Origin: Glycomyces paridis
GTDB lineage: Bacteria > Actinomycetota > Actinomycetes > Mycobacteriales > Micromonosporaceae
Direction: 5' to 3'
Length of the DNA: 64,000 nt
Assembly: GCF_004912155.1 (NCBI RefSeq)
Contig: NZ_STGX01000011.1
Span: 128,419 to 192,418, forward strand
In this document: piece by piece, positions 34,068 through 42,522 of the stretch
Numbering within the stretch: the stretch's first letter is position 1
How the letters are laid out: each line of letters begins with the position of its first letter
Notes under the pieces: generated by a model
Databases searched by the model: none
What the model saw: only the letters and a program-made list of their open reading frames with translations
What the model was told of the DNA's origin: nothing
Position numbers and translations under genes: made by a program

Positions 34068-34826
34068 ATGCGAACCTGGACGACCACCGAGGTCACCCGC
34101 ATCACCGGCGTGACCTCGCGGACCCTGCGCCACTACGACGCGATCGGCCTCCTCCAGCCGGTGGCGACCGGCCACGGCGGCCTGCGCCGGTACGGGCGGG
34201 GCGAACTCCTTCGCCTCCAGCGCATCCTGCTGCTCAAGCGCCTCGGGCTGCGCCTCGACGTGATCGCCGAGATCGTCGATGGGGCCCTGCCCGAGGTCGA
34301 CGCGCTCAAGCGCCACGCCGAGCAGCTCGACGAGGAGCGCGGGCGCCTCGACCGCCTGGCCGCCACGGTCGCCGCCACCATCCGCCAACTCGAAGGAGAC
34401 CAGACCATGACACCCGAGACCTGGTTCGACGGCCTCGACGCCGGCAGGCAGGCCGAGTACGAGGCCGAGGCCCGCCGCCGCTGGGGCGACGCGGTGGTCG
34501 ACGCCGGGGACGCCGCCGTGCGCGCGATGTCCCCGGAGGAGCGCCGCGCCATCCCGGACGTGTTCGAGGGCTTCCACCGGCGCCTCGCCGAGCTGCGGGG
34601 CTCGGGCGAGACCGCCGCCTCCGGACCCGTCCAAGCCGTCGTCGCCGAGCACTACGCCTTCATCGCGAAGGTGTGGGGCTCGACCCCGACCGCCGAGGCG
34701 TACCGGGGCCTGGGCGCCCTGTACACCGACGACCCGGCCTTCACCGCGACCTACGACGCCGTGGCCGAAGGCCTCGCCGCCTTCCTGCGCGAAGGCATGG
34801 ACGCGTACGCCGACGCGAACCTCTGA
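34068..34826 (+). CDS. MerR-family regulator with TipAS-like drug-recognition domain
   Basis: 252 aa, ATG at 34068 with GGAAGGAGG upstream. MerR head: TTTEVTRITGVTSRTLRHYDAIGLL, then RRYGRGELLRLQRILLLKRLGLRLDVIAEIV. A dimerisation helix runs to about residue 110. An internal GGAGACC-ATG at MTPETWFDGL could give a separate short form, as known for TipA. The C-terminal TipAS domain (about 115-252) includes WGDAVVDAGDAAVRAMSPEE and AEAYRGLGALYTDDPAF. TipAS domains bind thiopeptide antibiotics. Confidence 0.9.
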   Translation: MRTWTTTEVTRITGVTSRTLRHYDAIGLLQPVATGHGGLRRYGRGELLRLQRILLLKRLGLRLDVIAEIVDGALPEVDALKRHAEQLDEERGRLDRLAATVAATIRQLEGDQTMTPETWFDGLDAGRQAEYEAEARRRWGDAVVDAGDAAVRAMSPEERRAIPDVFEGFHRRLAELRGSGETAASGPVQAVVAEHYAFIAKVWGSTPTAEAYRGLGALYTDDPAFTATYDAVAEGLAAFLREGMDAYADANL

Positions 34827-34914
34827 CGGACGGGCGCGGGCCGATGAATCCGGGCGGCCCGCCTCGTCCAAATCGAGTACCCCGAACTGACCGAGGAATG
34901 AGGACCGCACCATC

Positions 34915-35502
34915 ATGGCCGACGACGCCCTTGAATTCGAGACGACCATTACGCAGGTGACGCGCCTGCTCGACGGCCTCGACGACGCGGCCCTGGCGGG
35001 CCCGACACCGTGCGCGGAGTACACGCTCGCCCAGCTGCTCAACCACTTCCTCGGCCTCGCCACCGCCTTCACCGGCGCGGCCAAGGGCGAACGCGGACCG
35101 CACACCGACACCCCGCCCGGCACGCCGCCGACGGCCCTCGGCGCCGACTGGCAGCGCGAGCTCGCCGACCGCCTGCGCCTTCTGGCGGAGGCCTGGTCAG
35201 CGCCCGAGGCGTGGCAGGGCGAGGCGACCGCCGGGGGCGTCACGCTGCCCGCCCGGATCATGGGTCTGGTGGCGCTCAACGAGGTCGCCGTGCACGGTTG
35301 GGACCTCGCGAAGGCGACCGGGCGGTCTTACACGCTCGACCCGGCCGTCCTCGCCGCCTTGACGGCCTTCGTGTCGCACGACGCCGACGACCAGGCGGCC
35401 CGCGAGGGCGTCTACGGTCCGGTCGTCCAGGCGCCCGAGGACGCCGACCCGCTGGAGCGCTTCATCGCCCTGACGGGCCGCGACCCGCGCTGGAAGCGTT
35501 GA
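34915..35502 (+). CDS. TIGR03086-family metal-binding protein (mycothiol-type DinB-like)
   Basis: 195 aa. The order is that of the mycothiol-dependent maleylpyruvate-isomerase superfamily: TPCAEYTLAQLLNHFLG with the first His ligand, then ALNEVAVHGWDLAKATGR with the second His and the WDLAKATG signature, then a C-terminal VYGPVVQAPEDADPLERFIALTGRDPRW block diagnostic of TIGR03086. Probably uses mycothiol or a divalent metal in detoxification. 88 bp downstream of the MerR gene and perhaps co-transcribed. Confidence 0.9.
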   Translation: MADDALEFETTITQVTRLLDGLDDAALAGPTPCAEYTLAQLLNHFLGLATAFTGAAKGERGPHTDTPPGTPPTALGADWQRELADRLRLLAEAWSAPEAWQGEATAGGVTLPARIMGLVALNEVAVHGWDLAKATGRSYTLDPAVLAALTAFVSHDADDQAAREGVYGPVVQAPEDADPLERFIALTGRDPRWKR

Positions 35503-35554
35503 ACGCCGGAGGGCGCCAGGCGCTCTCCGGCGATCCACCGTCGGCTTGCGCCGG

Positions 35555-35992
35555 TCAGCAGCCCCAGGCGTCCTGGGCCCTGATGAGGATCGGCATGGTC
35601 TGCGTCGAGGTCCCGTCGGTGACGGTGAGGAGGGCGGGGTAGTCGCCGTAGTCGAGCGGCGGCAGGTCGACTGCGATCCAAATCGTTCCGACGGAGCTGT
35701 CGCCGTTGTCCCCCGGGGGCACCGACGTCGTCATGCTGGTGACGGTGCCTTCGGGCAGGCCGGTCACCTCGGCTTCGAGGGTCGAGGACCAGGAGCCGGA
35801 GATGAAGCCGACGAAATAGGACCAGTAGGGGTGGCCGGCGGGGATGCAGAGGCGCTGTTCGCCGTCTGCCAGCTCCCAGGTCGCCTCGGCCTGGTCGGCC
35901 GCGGCCGGGGCGGCCGCGACGCTGAACGCCATCAGCAGCCCTGCGGCGAGGGCGAGGATGAATTTGAAGGGGCGAGAAACCGATCGCTTCAC
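35555..35992 (-). CDS. Small secreted beta-rich protein, possibly DUF5980-like
   Basis: 145 aa. Signal peptide 1-32 (PFKFILALAAGLLMAFSVAAAPAAA|DQ). The mature 113 residues are mostly beta strands with two Cys, one in RLCIPAGHPYWSYF and one at the C-terminus, likely forming a disulfide. The pattern (ICVP/LCIP after a TWxL start, GLPEGT, PPGD, PPLDYGDY) resembles small secreted actinobacterial proteins grouped as DUF5980, but I am not certain. Function unknown. Confidence 0.7.
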   Translation of the reverse strand: MKRSVSRPFKFILALAAGLLMAFSVAAAPAAADQAEATWELADGEQRLCIPAGHPYWSYFVGFISGSWSSTLEAEVTGLPEGTVTSMTTSVPPGDNGDSSVGTIWIAVDLPPLDYGDYPALLTVTDGTSTQTMPILIRAQDAWGC

Positions 35993-36216
35993 GAAGGACC
36001 TCCGTGTCCCGGTACCGGGTGGCCTCCCCGCCCAGGGCCGGTAGCCGGTAGCCCTGAGACCTCGTGCAGATCACGGTACAAGAGTCGCACTTCGGGCGCA
36101 ATTACTTGAGCATTCAAATATTCGGATTCTTCATCGTGTGCCGCACCGTGCCGGACCGTGGCCGCCGGGCACTAGCCTTGGCGTGTCCCCGCCCGTCCCC
36201 CCAGGCGCCCACCGCC

Positions 36217-36951
36217 ATGACGCAACCGCCCTTCGACCCCCGGTACCAGCAGGCGAGCCACCCCGTGCCGCCCGGCCGGAACGCCGAGCACGCCTTCGAG
36301 GACCGCATCCGGCTCGGCCGCGACCTCCTCGTCGGCGCCGTCCTCGTCATCGCCGCCACCGGATTCACGGCCGGCTCGGCCTGGTACTCGATGTTCGTCG
36401 CCGAGGCCTTCTGGACCCCCGTCCCGGTCGCCCTGCTCGGCGTCGCGGTCCTGCTCCTGCTCGTCCAGGTCTGGTACTTCGTCCTCCGCGAGGGCCGCTC
36501 CCCCATGATCGCGGCGGCGATCGGCGTCCACCTCGTGCTCTTCGCCATGCCGATCCTCGTCTTCATCGGCGTCAACGAACAGGTCCTCACCGAGCGCGGC
36601 GTCACCGAGTCCTGCTCGGTGACCTCCCAGGAGAAGACCTATGTGGGCAGCGGCGACAACCGCAAACCCAAGTACGACCACATCCTCGACTGCCCCACCG
36701 GCGGCGAACTCACCCAACGCACCTCGCCGCACAACCGCTTCGACGTCGGCGGGTCCGTCACCATCACCTACGACCCCGAAGGCCGCGCCGCCCACCGCAC
36801 CGGCGAACCCGCCGCCGCCCCCCTCGTCCTCTTCGGCGCCATCGCCATCGGCGCCTTCCTCCTCGGCACCACCATCCGCGCCCTCTACCTCAACTTCCGC
36901 CTCCGCCGAGGAACCAAGCGCCGCAACGCCTTCGGAGCCCCCGGCCTCTGA
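36217..36951 (+). CDS. Membrane protein of unknown function with extracytoplasmic beta domain
   Basis: 244 aa, ATG at 36217. Four membrane spans: residues 38-58, 70-88, 98-118 and a C-terminal one near 205-225. Between spans 3 and 4 sits an 85-residue domain (ERGVTESCSVTSQEKTYVGSGDNRKPKYDHILDCP, then VGGSVTITYDPEGRAAHRTGEP) with two Cys. The domain order is like that of DUF3592 membrane proteins. The tail RLRRGTKRRN is basic and cytoplasmic. Role unknown. Confidence 0.7.
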   Translation: MTQPPFDPRYQQASHPVPPGRNAEHAFEDRIRLGRDLLVGAVLVIAATGFTAGSAWYSMFVAEAFWTPVPVALLGVAVLLLLVQVWYFVLREGRSPMIAAAIGVHLVLFAMPILVFIGVNEQVLTERGVTESCSVTSQEKTYVGSGDNRKPKYDHILDCPTGGELTQRTSPHNRFDVGGSVTITYDPEGRAAHRTGEPAAAPLVLFGAIAIGAFLLGTTIRALYLNFRLRRGTKRRNAFGAPGL

Positions 36952-37147
36952 CCGGCGGCCGTTCGTTGTGAATTGGCACACTTCATTGAGAGTTTCCGAT
37001 ATTTATCGATGATTTCTACCTTAAGTCCATTTCAGCCTCAGTCTGTGGCATGTCATGTTGGGGTGCAACGGAACCGCGACGATCGGCATGGAGTCGCGGC
37101 CGGCGCCGGCCTCGGTCGGCGCCGTTACCCCCGAGCAAGGAGCCGTT

Positions 37148-39850
37148 TTGACACGCATGCGACAAGGACGGCGAGTACTCGCCGTCTCACTAGTGGGAGC
37201 GCTATCATCAGCGCTCGCCGTGGCCGCGCCCGCCTGGGCGGAAACCGACGCCGCCACCGCGGCGCTGCTGGAGCAGAAGGTCGAACCAGCCCTTCTCGCC
37301 GAAGTACGCGCTGAGGGCGAGGCCGAACTCTGGGTCCAGTTCCACGGCGGCCCCGACTACTCGGCCGCGTTCAACGCCGAGACCAAGGAGGAGAAGGGCG
37401 CCGCCGCCGTCGAGGCGGCGAAGGCCTTCGCCGAGTCCTCCCAGGCCGACCTCACCGCCGAACTCGAAGACGAGGGGGTCGAGTACGAGACCTATTGGGC
37501 CTCATCGACCGTCAAGGTCACCGGCGGGATCGACCTCCTCGAAACCGTGGCCGCCTTCGACGAGGTCGCCGAAGTGGTCGACGCACCTGAGGTCGCCCCC
37601 GTCGAACCGGTCGAGGAGGAGTCCTCCTTCGCGCCGGCCGCCACCGGCTGGGGCATCGACGACATCAACGCCCCCGAGGTCTGGGACCAGCTCGGCGTCA
37701 CCGGTGAAGGCGTCGTGATCGCCAGCATCGACTCCGGCGTCCAATACGACCACCCCGCGCTCGTGGAGCAGTACCGCGGCAACAACCACGACGGCACCTT
37801 CACCCACGACTACAACTTCTACGACGTCGAAGGCAGCTGTGGCTCAGCGCCGTGCGACCTCAGCAACCACGGCACGCACACCGTGGGCACGATGGTCGGC
37901 GACGACGGCGCGGGCAACCAGATCGGCGTCGCCCCGGGCGCCGAATGGATCGCCGTCAACTACTACGGATCCAGTATGGACTCCGTCCTGCTGGCCGGCC
38001 AGTGGATCGTGGCGCCCACCGACTGGGCGGGCGACAACCCCGACCCGTCGAAGGCGCCCGACATCGTCAACAACTCCTGGGGCCGCGAGTCGCCGAACGA
38101 CCCGTACTACCAGGACATCGTCGAACTCTGGTACGCCGCCGGAATCGTCCCGGTGTTCGCCGCGGGCAACAGCGGGCCCGTGTGCGGCTCCATCAACTCC
38201 CCCGGCTCCTACGAGCACGTGATCGCCGTGGGCGCCTACCAGTCCAGCGGCACCATCGCCGACTTCTCCTCCCGCGGCCCCGGCGTCGACGGGCGCCTGA
38301 AGCCCGACGTGTCCGCACCCGGCCTGGGCATCCTCTCCTCGGTGCCCGGCGACGCCTACGGCTCCCAGAGCGGAACCTCGATGGCCGCACCGCACGTCGC
38401 GGGCGCCATCGCGCTCATGATGGAGGCCGAACCGGCCCTGCGCGGCGACTTCGACCTGGTCTACGAGATGCTCACCGGCTCGGCCCGCTACGCCGGCGAC
38501 GACCGCTGCGGCGTGACCGCCGACGCCGACTACATCCACGGCCACGGGCGCATCGACGCGCTCGCGGCCGCCCAGGCGCTCCCCGACGGCGCGTCCGGCG
38601 CCATCACCGGGACCGTCACCGACCCCGACGGCGAACCGCTCGAAGACGTGAAGCTCGCCTTCGACGGCGCGTTCGACCGCAAGGCCACCACCGGACCCGA
38701 CGGCGCCTACACCGTCTCGTTCGCCCTCACCGGCCAGCACGCGGTGACCGTCGAGAAGTTCGGCTACCAGGTCGCCACCGGCACCGTGACCGTCACGGCC
38801 GACCAGACCGCCGTCTTCAACGCGGTCCTCACCCCGTTGAACACCACCGTGGTCACCGGCACCGTCGTGGACGGCTCGGGACACGGCTGGCCGCTGGCGG
38901 CCACCGTGTCCTCGACGGGCGGCGAAGTCTCCACCACGACCGACCCGATCACCGGCGAGTTCGAGCTGACGGTGCCGGTCGGCGGCGTGGAGCTCGTGGT
39001 CGAGGCCGAGTACGGCGGCTACCAGACCGTCCACGTCACCGCCGACGCCCCCGACCTCCTCGTGGAGGTCCCGGTCGCGACCGGCTGCACCGCACCGGGT
39101 TACACGTTCGACCCGCTGGGCAACGGCTTCGAGTCGACGCTCGCACCGGCGGGCTGGACCGTCGTCGACAACGGCTCCGCCGAGGTGCCGTGGACCTTCG
39201 ACGACCCGTTCCACTACGGGAACCAGACGCCGGGATCGGGCGGCTTCGCCTTCGCGCGGCCCACCGGCGGCGGAGTCGTGGACACCGACCTCGTCTCGCC
39301 GGTGTTCGACCTGTCGAGCGCACCGGAGCCGGTGCTCACGTTCGCCTCCGACTTCTACGGGCTGGCGCCGTACTCGCAGGCCGACGTGTCGGTCAGCGTC
39401 GACGGCGGCACGACCTGGCAGCAGGCCTGGATGACGCAGGACGCGTCGCGCGACACCACTGTCACGGTGGATCTGTCCACGTGGGCCGCCGCGGACGAGG
39501 CGCAGATCAAGTTCCACTACTACCACGCCTACCGCTCGGGCTACTGGTGGCAGATCGACGACGTCCTGGTCGGCGGCACCCCCACCTGCGCGCCGCTCGC
39601 CGGCGGGCTGGTGCACGGCACGGTCACCGACCAGACCGGCGCGCCCGTCGCCGGGGCAGTGGTCACCCACACCGCCTCGGGCCACCACGCCTTTTCGGAC
39701 GCCGAAGGCCGCTACTGGGTCTTCGCGCCCGGCACGGGCTCCACGCAACTGAACGCAGTCGACACGGAGTCCGGCTCCGCAACCACGACAGTGAACGTCG
39801 TCCCCGACGCCGTCACCGAAGCCGACATCGTGCTCACCCCGACTCCATAG
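37148..39850 (+). CDS. Secreted S8 subtilisin-like protease with carboxypeptidase-regulatory-like domains
   Basis: 900 aa from a TTG at 37148 that has AAGGAG five bases upstream; ATG 37157 is the alternative. Signal peptide ends at WA|ETD (about residue 32). A propeptide (to about 175) precedes the S8 domain. Its triad is Asp in ASIDSGVQYDHP, His in NHGTHTVGTMVG and Ser in SGTSMAAPHVAGA. After it come two CarboxypepD-reg-like beta domains (GAITGTVTDPDGEPLEDVKLAF; GTVVDGSG), a jelly-roll region (residues about 660-810, FDLSSAPEPVLTFASDFYG, WWQIDDVLVGG) and a third CarboxypepD-reg unit. A large extracellular protease. Confidence 0.93.
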   Translation: MTRMRQGRRVLAVSLVGALSSALAVAAPAWAETDAATAALLEQKVEPALLAEVRAEGEAELWVQFHGGPDYSAAFNAETKEEKGAAAVEAAKAFAESSQADLTAELEDEGVEYETYWASSTVKVTGGIDLLETVAAFDEVAEVVDAPEVAPVEPVEEESSFAPAATGWGIDDINAPEVWDQLGVTGEGVVIASIDSGVQYDHPALVEQYRGNNHDGTFTHDYNFYDVEGSCGSAPCDLSNHGTHTVGTMVGDDGAGNQIGVAPGAEWIAVNYYGSSMDSVLLAGQWIVAPTDWAGDNPDPSKAPDIVNNSWGRESPNDPYYQDIVELWYAAGIVPVFAAGNSGPVCGSINSPGSYEHVIAVGAYQSSGTIADFSSRGPGVDGRLKPDVSAPGLGILSSVPGDAYGSQSGTSMAAPHVAGAIALMMEAEPALRGDFDLVYEMLTGSARYAGDDRCGVTADADYIHGHGRIDALAAAQALPDGASGAITGTVTDPDGEPLEDVKLAFDGAFDRKATTGPDGAYTVSFALTGQHAVTVEKFGYQVATGTVTVTADQTAVFNAVLTPLNTTVVTGTVVDGSGHGWPLAATVSSTGGEVSTTTDPITGEFELTVPVGGVELVVEAEYGGYQTVHVTADAPDLLVEVPVATGCTAPGYTFDPLGNGFESTLAPAGWTVVDNGSAEVPWTFDDPFHYGNQTPGSGGFAFARPTGGGVVDTDLVSPVFDLSSAPEPVLTFASDFYGLAPYSQADVSVSVDGGTTWQQAWMTQDASRDTTVTVDLSTWAAADEAQIKFHYYHAYRSGYWWQIDDVLVGGTPTCAPLAGGLVHGTVTDQTGAPVAGAVVTHTASGHHAFSDAEGRYWVFAPGTGSTQLNAVDTESGSATTTVNVVPDAVTEADIVLTPTP
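37194..37207 (+). promoter_or_regulatory. CebR-box-like sequence inside the protease signal-peptide region
   Basis: TGGGAGCGCTATCA matches the known actinobacterial cellobiose-repressor box TGGGAGCGCTCCCA at 12 of 14 positions. It lies about 46 nt inside the predicted coding start, where a bound repressor could act as a roadblock. It may be coincidental. Confidence 0.4.
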
Positions 39851-39872
39851 CCGCCATCACGTACAACTGAAC

Positions 39873-39903
39873 GCGGGCCCGGTGACGATGTCACCGGGCC
39901 CGC
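39873..39903. terminator. Bidirectional hairpin terminator
   Basis: Perfect 14-bp stem (39873-39886 with 39890-39903) and loop GAT, between the convergent protease and CBM2-peptidase genes. Confidence 0.85.
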
Positions 39904-40001
39904 CTCACGCCACCCGTCTCGCATGGCGATCCGGTCTTTGGACGGACTGATGTCGGTGGCCGGCGGGTCCGTGTTCGCGGTCGCGTCGGCCGGGGGTCGT
40001 G

Positions 40002-41708
40002 TTAGGAGGGTGTGGCGCCGGTGATGGTGAGTTCGTAAGGGAACGGGTCGCCTACGCCGACTTCCCACATCGTGTAGTTGCGGTGGACGGAGGGGGTGGC
40101 CGCGACGACGAGCATCATGTGGGTCTCGCCGCTCTGGAGGCTGAAGTTCGCGGTTTCGCCCGGTGCGTAGAGGGGGCTGTACCGGGCGGTGAAGTTGCCG
40201 GACACCGCCACGAGGCGGAAGCGCCAGTCGGCGCCGGAGAGGCTGGAGGCCCCGGCGAGTTGGACGCTGACCTGGCCGCCGCTCGGGTTGAGGCGGACGA
40301 CGTTGTGGCCGTACTGGTGCGGCGCGTCCGAGGAGGCGATGCGGTAGCGGTTGGAGCCGAGGCTCGTCATCGGGTCGGTGTGCAGCGGGCTGTAGGTGCT
40401 CGACCGCCACAGGTCGCTGCGGATCGCGTCGCCCTCGTCGAAGTCGTAGGTGACCTGCCGGGAGGCGTAGTCGCCGATGAGGTCGGCGAACTCGTCCTGG
40501 TCGAGGCCGAGGACGCGTTTGATGGTGTCGATGGGGTGCTCGCCCTGCTCGGCTTCATACCAGAGCTGGTTGACGGCGTCCGCGCCGTAGTTCTCGCGGA
40601 TCGTGTTGAAGAGCATCCAGTCGCCGTAGTAGGTCTCCTGCGAGAGCCAGCGGCGGTGCTGACGGTCGACATAGTACCCGGAACCCACGGTCACCTCGGG
40701 CCTGAGCATGCGCGCCATGTAGTTGGCGTGGGCCTCCCAGACGGGGCCGGCGATCGGGTTGCCCGCGCCCCAGCCGCCGCCGTGTCCGTTGTCGAAGTTG
40801 ATGTCGACCGAATAGGACTGGAGGATGTGGTTGAACTCGTGGGACTCGACCCAGTCGTCCCAGATCTTGTCGTAGGGCAGGCAGATGTGGCCGACGCCGA
40901 TCTCGTCGGGCCCGGCCCAGTTCGCAGGCGGCAGGAAGCCGTTGGACCAGGTGCCGCACAGGTAGAGGTTGATGCGGTACTGCGATCCGGTGTCGTGGTC
41001 GGCGGGGTCGACGAAGCCGACCTCGTTCACGTAGTAGTCGTAGATCTCCTCCATGTGGTCGGCGACCCACTGCGGGTAGTTGCTGTAGCCGCGCTGCTGG
41101 CCCCAGGCCACGGCGTCGACGGCGTCGCCCCAGCGGACGGTGAAGTTCGCCGACTCGACGTAGTTGTCCGTCTCAGCGCCGGCTTCGACGAGGAAGGCGG
41201 GGGTGCGGGTCTGCTTCTGCTGGGTCGGCTCGCCGGTGGGGTCGTCAGTGGGCTCGTCGGTGGTGGACGGGTCGGTGGGGGTGGTGGTGCCGCCGCAGTT
41301 GACGCCGTTGACCTCGAACGCGGTCGGCGTGGTGCCGTTGCCGTTCACGGTCATGCCGAAGACCTCTTTGGTCTGTCCGGCGTTGATCTGGGCGTTCCAG
41401 CCGACGTCCTCGCCGGTGAAGTGCGCGCCCGACTGCGTGTAGTCCACGTTCCAGGCGTTCTGCACGGTCGAGCCGGAGGGCAGGTCGAACTCGACCGTCC
41501 AGCCGTTCAGCGGTTCGGAACCGGCCTTGATGGACACCGAGGCGTTGTGCCCGGTGCCCCACTGGGAGGTGATCGAGTACTGGACGGCGTCGCAGGCGGC
41601 GGCAGATGCCGGGTTTGCCGCCACGACGGCGACGGACGCGGCGATGATCGCCCCCGCCGCCACTCCTACCGTCCCGAGCCGCCGTCTACGGCTGCGCGTG
41701 ACTTGCAT
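40002..41708 (-). CDS. Secreted CBM2 protein with putative gluzincin metallopeptidase domain
   Basis: 568 aa from the ATG at 41708 with GGAG upstream (the 31 codons before it are a shadow). Signal peptide 1-37 ending ASA|AAC. CBM2 at about 38-138, bounded by Cys39 and Cys138. Thr/Pro/Asp linker to about 165. The catalytic-like domain has HEFNH (290-294), a zinc HExxH motif, then PVWEAHANYMARM with Glu325, which fits the third ligand of gluzincins. A beta-sandwich-like region (about 440-568) closes the protein. The family may be one of the unnamed DUF peptidases. Expected to cut proteins while bound to cellulose, which is unusual. Confidence 0.82.
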   Translation of the reverse strand: MQVTRSRRRRLGTVGVAAGAIIAASVAVVAANPASAAACDAVQYSITSQWGTGHNASVSIKAGSEPLNGWTVEFDLPSGSTVQNAWNVDYTQSGAHFTGEDVGWNAQINAGQTKEVFGMTVNGNGTTPTAFEVNGVNCGGTTTPTDPSTTDEPTDDPTGEPTQQKQTRTPAFLVEAGAETDNYVESANFTVRWGDAVDAVAWGQQRGYSNYPQWVADHMEEIYDYYVNEVGFVDPADHDTGSQYRINLYLCGTWSNGFLPPANWAGPDEIGVGHICLPYDKIWDDWVESHEFNHILQSYSVDINFDNGHGGGWGAGNPIAGPVWEAHANYMARMLRPEVTVGSGYYVDRQHRRWLSQETYYGDWMLFNTIRENYGADAVNQLWYEAEQGEHPIDTIKRVLGLDQDEFADLIGDYASRQVTYDFDEGDAIRSDLWRSSTYSPLHTDPMTSLGSNRYRIASSDAPHQYGHNVVRLNPSGGQVSVQLAGASSLSGADWRFRLVAVSGNFTARYSPLYAPGETANFSLQSGETHMMLVVAATPSVHRNYTMWEVGVGDPFPYELTITGATPS

Positions 41709-41795
41709 GAGGGTTGCTCCTTCTATGGGGCGCACCCGTTCCGGCGCGCCGGCGGCCCCGGCCGCGAGGGCCCGCCCCGCCGCCGGCACCGCAAT

Positions 41796-41819
41796 TAACA
41801 TTTACGGACATAAATATTA
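41796..41819. promoter_or_regulatory. Inverted repeat upstream of the CBM2-peptidase gene
   Basis: TAACATTTA-CGGACA-TAAATATTA: 9-nt arms with one mismatch and a 6-nt spacer, about 88 bp before the ATG. Strongly AT-rich in a GC-rich region; it could hold both the -10 and an operator. Confidence 0.5.
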
Positions 41820-41880
41820 GAGCGTGCCGGTCAGCGATAACACAAGCGAAAAGGTTTTCCGAAACCGCTCGCCGAAGCAG

Positions 41881-41917
41881 GCGGTCCCGGCGCGAAACGC
41901 TCGCGCGCCGGGACCGC
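41881..41917 (-). terminator. Hairpin terminator
   Basis: Perfect 14-bp stem (41881-41894 with 41904-41917) and 9-nt loop, 16 nt after the stop of the minus-strand hypothetical gene. Confidence 0.75.
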
Positions 41918-41932
41918 CGCACCGCTCACGCA

Positions 41933-42433
41933 TCAAGTCGCACGGCGCCTTCGGGCGTTGATCGCCGCATCCGCGGCCGTTGCCCGCCGAAGGAACGCGG
42001 GGTCGCGCGAAGCGGCCAGCTCCCGCAGCGTCACGCCCCTGCGGGTCAGGGACGCCTCCAGGCGGCGCCGCCAGGCGTCGGTGGACTCGGCCCGCGCGAC
42101 CGTGTCGGCGCTCCAGAGCCGCATTCGACTGCGGCCCTTGACGTGCGGGTTGGAGTAGCTGTGCTCCGACCCGGGCAGGAAGTCGCGGATCGCGGCGTCG
42201 GTCCAGCCGCGGGAGTGGAGGATCGGCCTGGTGATCCACACCGTCGCCGGCGGGCGCCGTGCGGCGGGCGGCTCGGTGCGCGCGGTGGTGTCGTTGCGGG
42301 ACAGGCGTTCTCGTTCGGCCGGGCCTGCGTCGGCGTAGCGTTCGGCGAGCGACGGCCGCTTCGGGCGGGTCATGCGCCTTCGGATCTCGGCTTCGTCGAG
42401 TAGCACTCGGGTTCGGTGGTGCGGTGCGCACAT
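41933..42433 (-). CDS. Small basic hypothetical protein
   Basis: 166 aa. Arg-rich (17 % or so), no membrane span. The middle contains ITRPILHSRGWTDAAIRDFLPGSEHSYSNPHVK, then RMRLWSADTVARAE. This resembles a short helix-turn-helix-like unit found in small actinobacterial proteins, in which GWT-x(3)-I precedes a NPH motif. DNA or RNA binding is possible. It has a TetR-type palindrome in its promoter region and a terminator after it, so it is a single-gene unit. Confidence 0.6.
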   Translation of the reverse strand: MCAPHHRTRVLLDEAEIRRRMTRPKRPSLAERYADAGPAERERLSRNDTTARTEPPAARRPPATVWITRPILHSRGWTDAAIRDFLPGSEHSYSNPHVKGRSRMRLWSADTVARAESTDAWRRRLEASLTRRGVTLRELAASRDPAFLRRATAADAAINARRRRAT

Positions 42434-42474
42434 GGGATGCCCCCGTTCAGGTGTCGTCCTGACGGAGAGATTAG

Positions 42475-42488
42475 TTACCGATCGGTAA
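42475..42488. promoter_or_regulatory. Perfect palindrome TTACCGATCGGTAA (TetR-type operator)
   Basis: A perfect 14-nt dyad of the form TTAC-N6-GTAA lies 42 bp upstream of the small basic protein gene. TTACC/GGTAA ends are frequent in TetR-family operators. No TetR gene is adjacent. Confidence 0.65.
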
Positions 42489-42522
42489 TATTTGTGGCGA
42501 CGCGCCGCGGCCCCGGAGGGTT

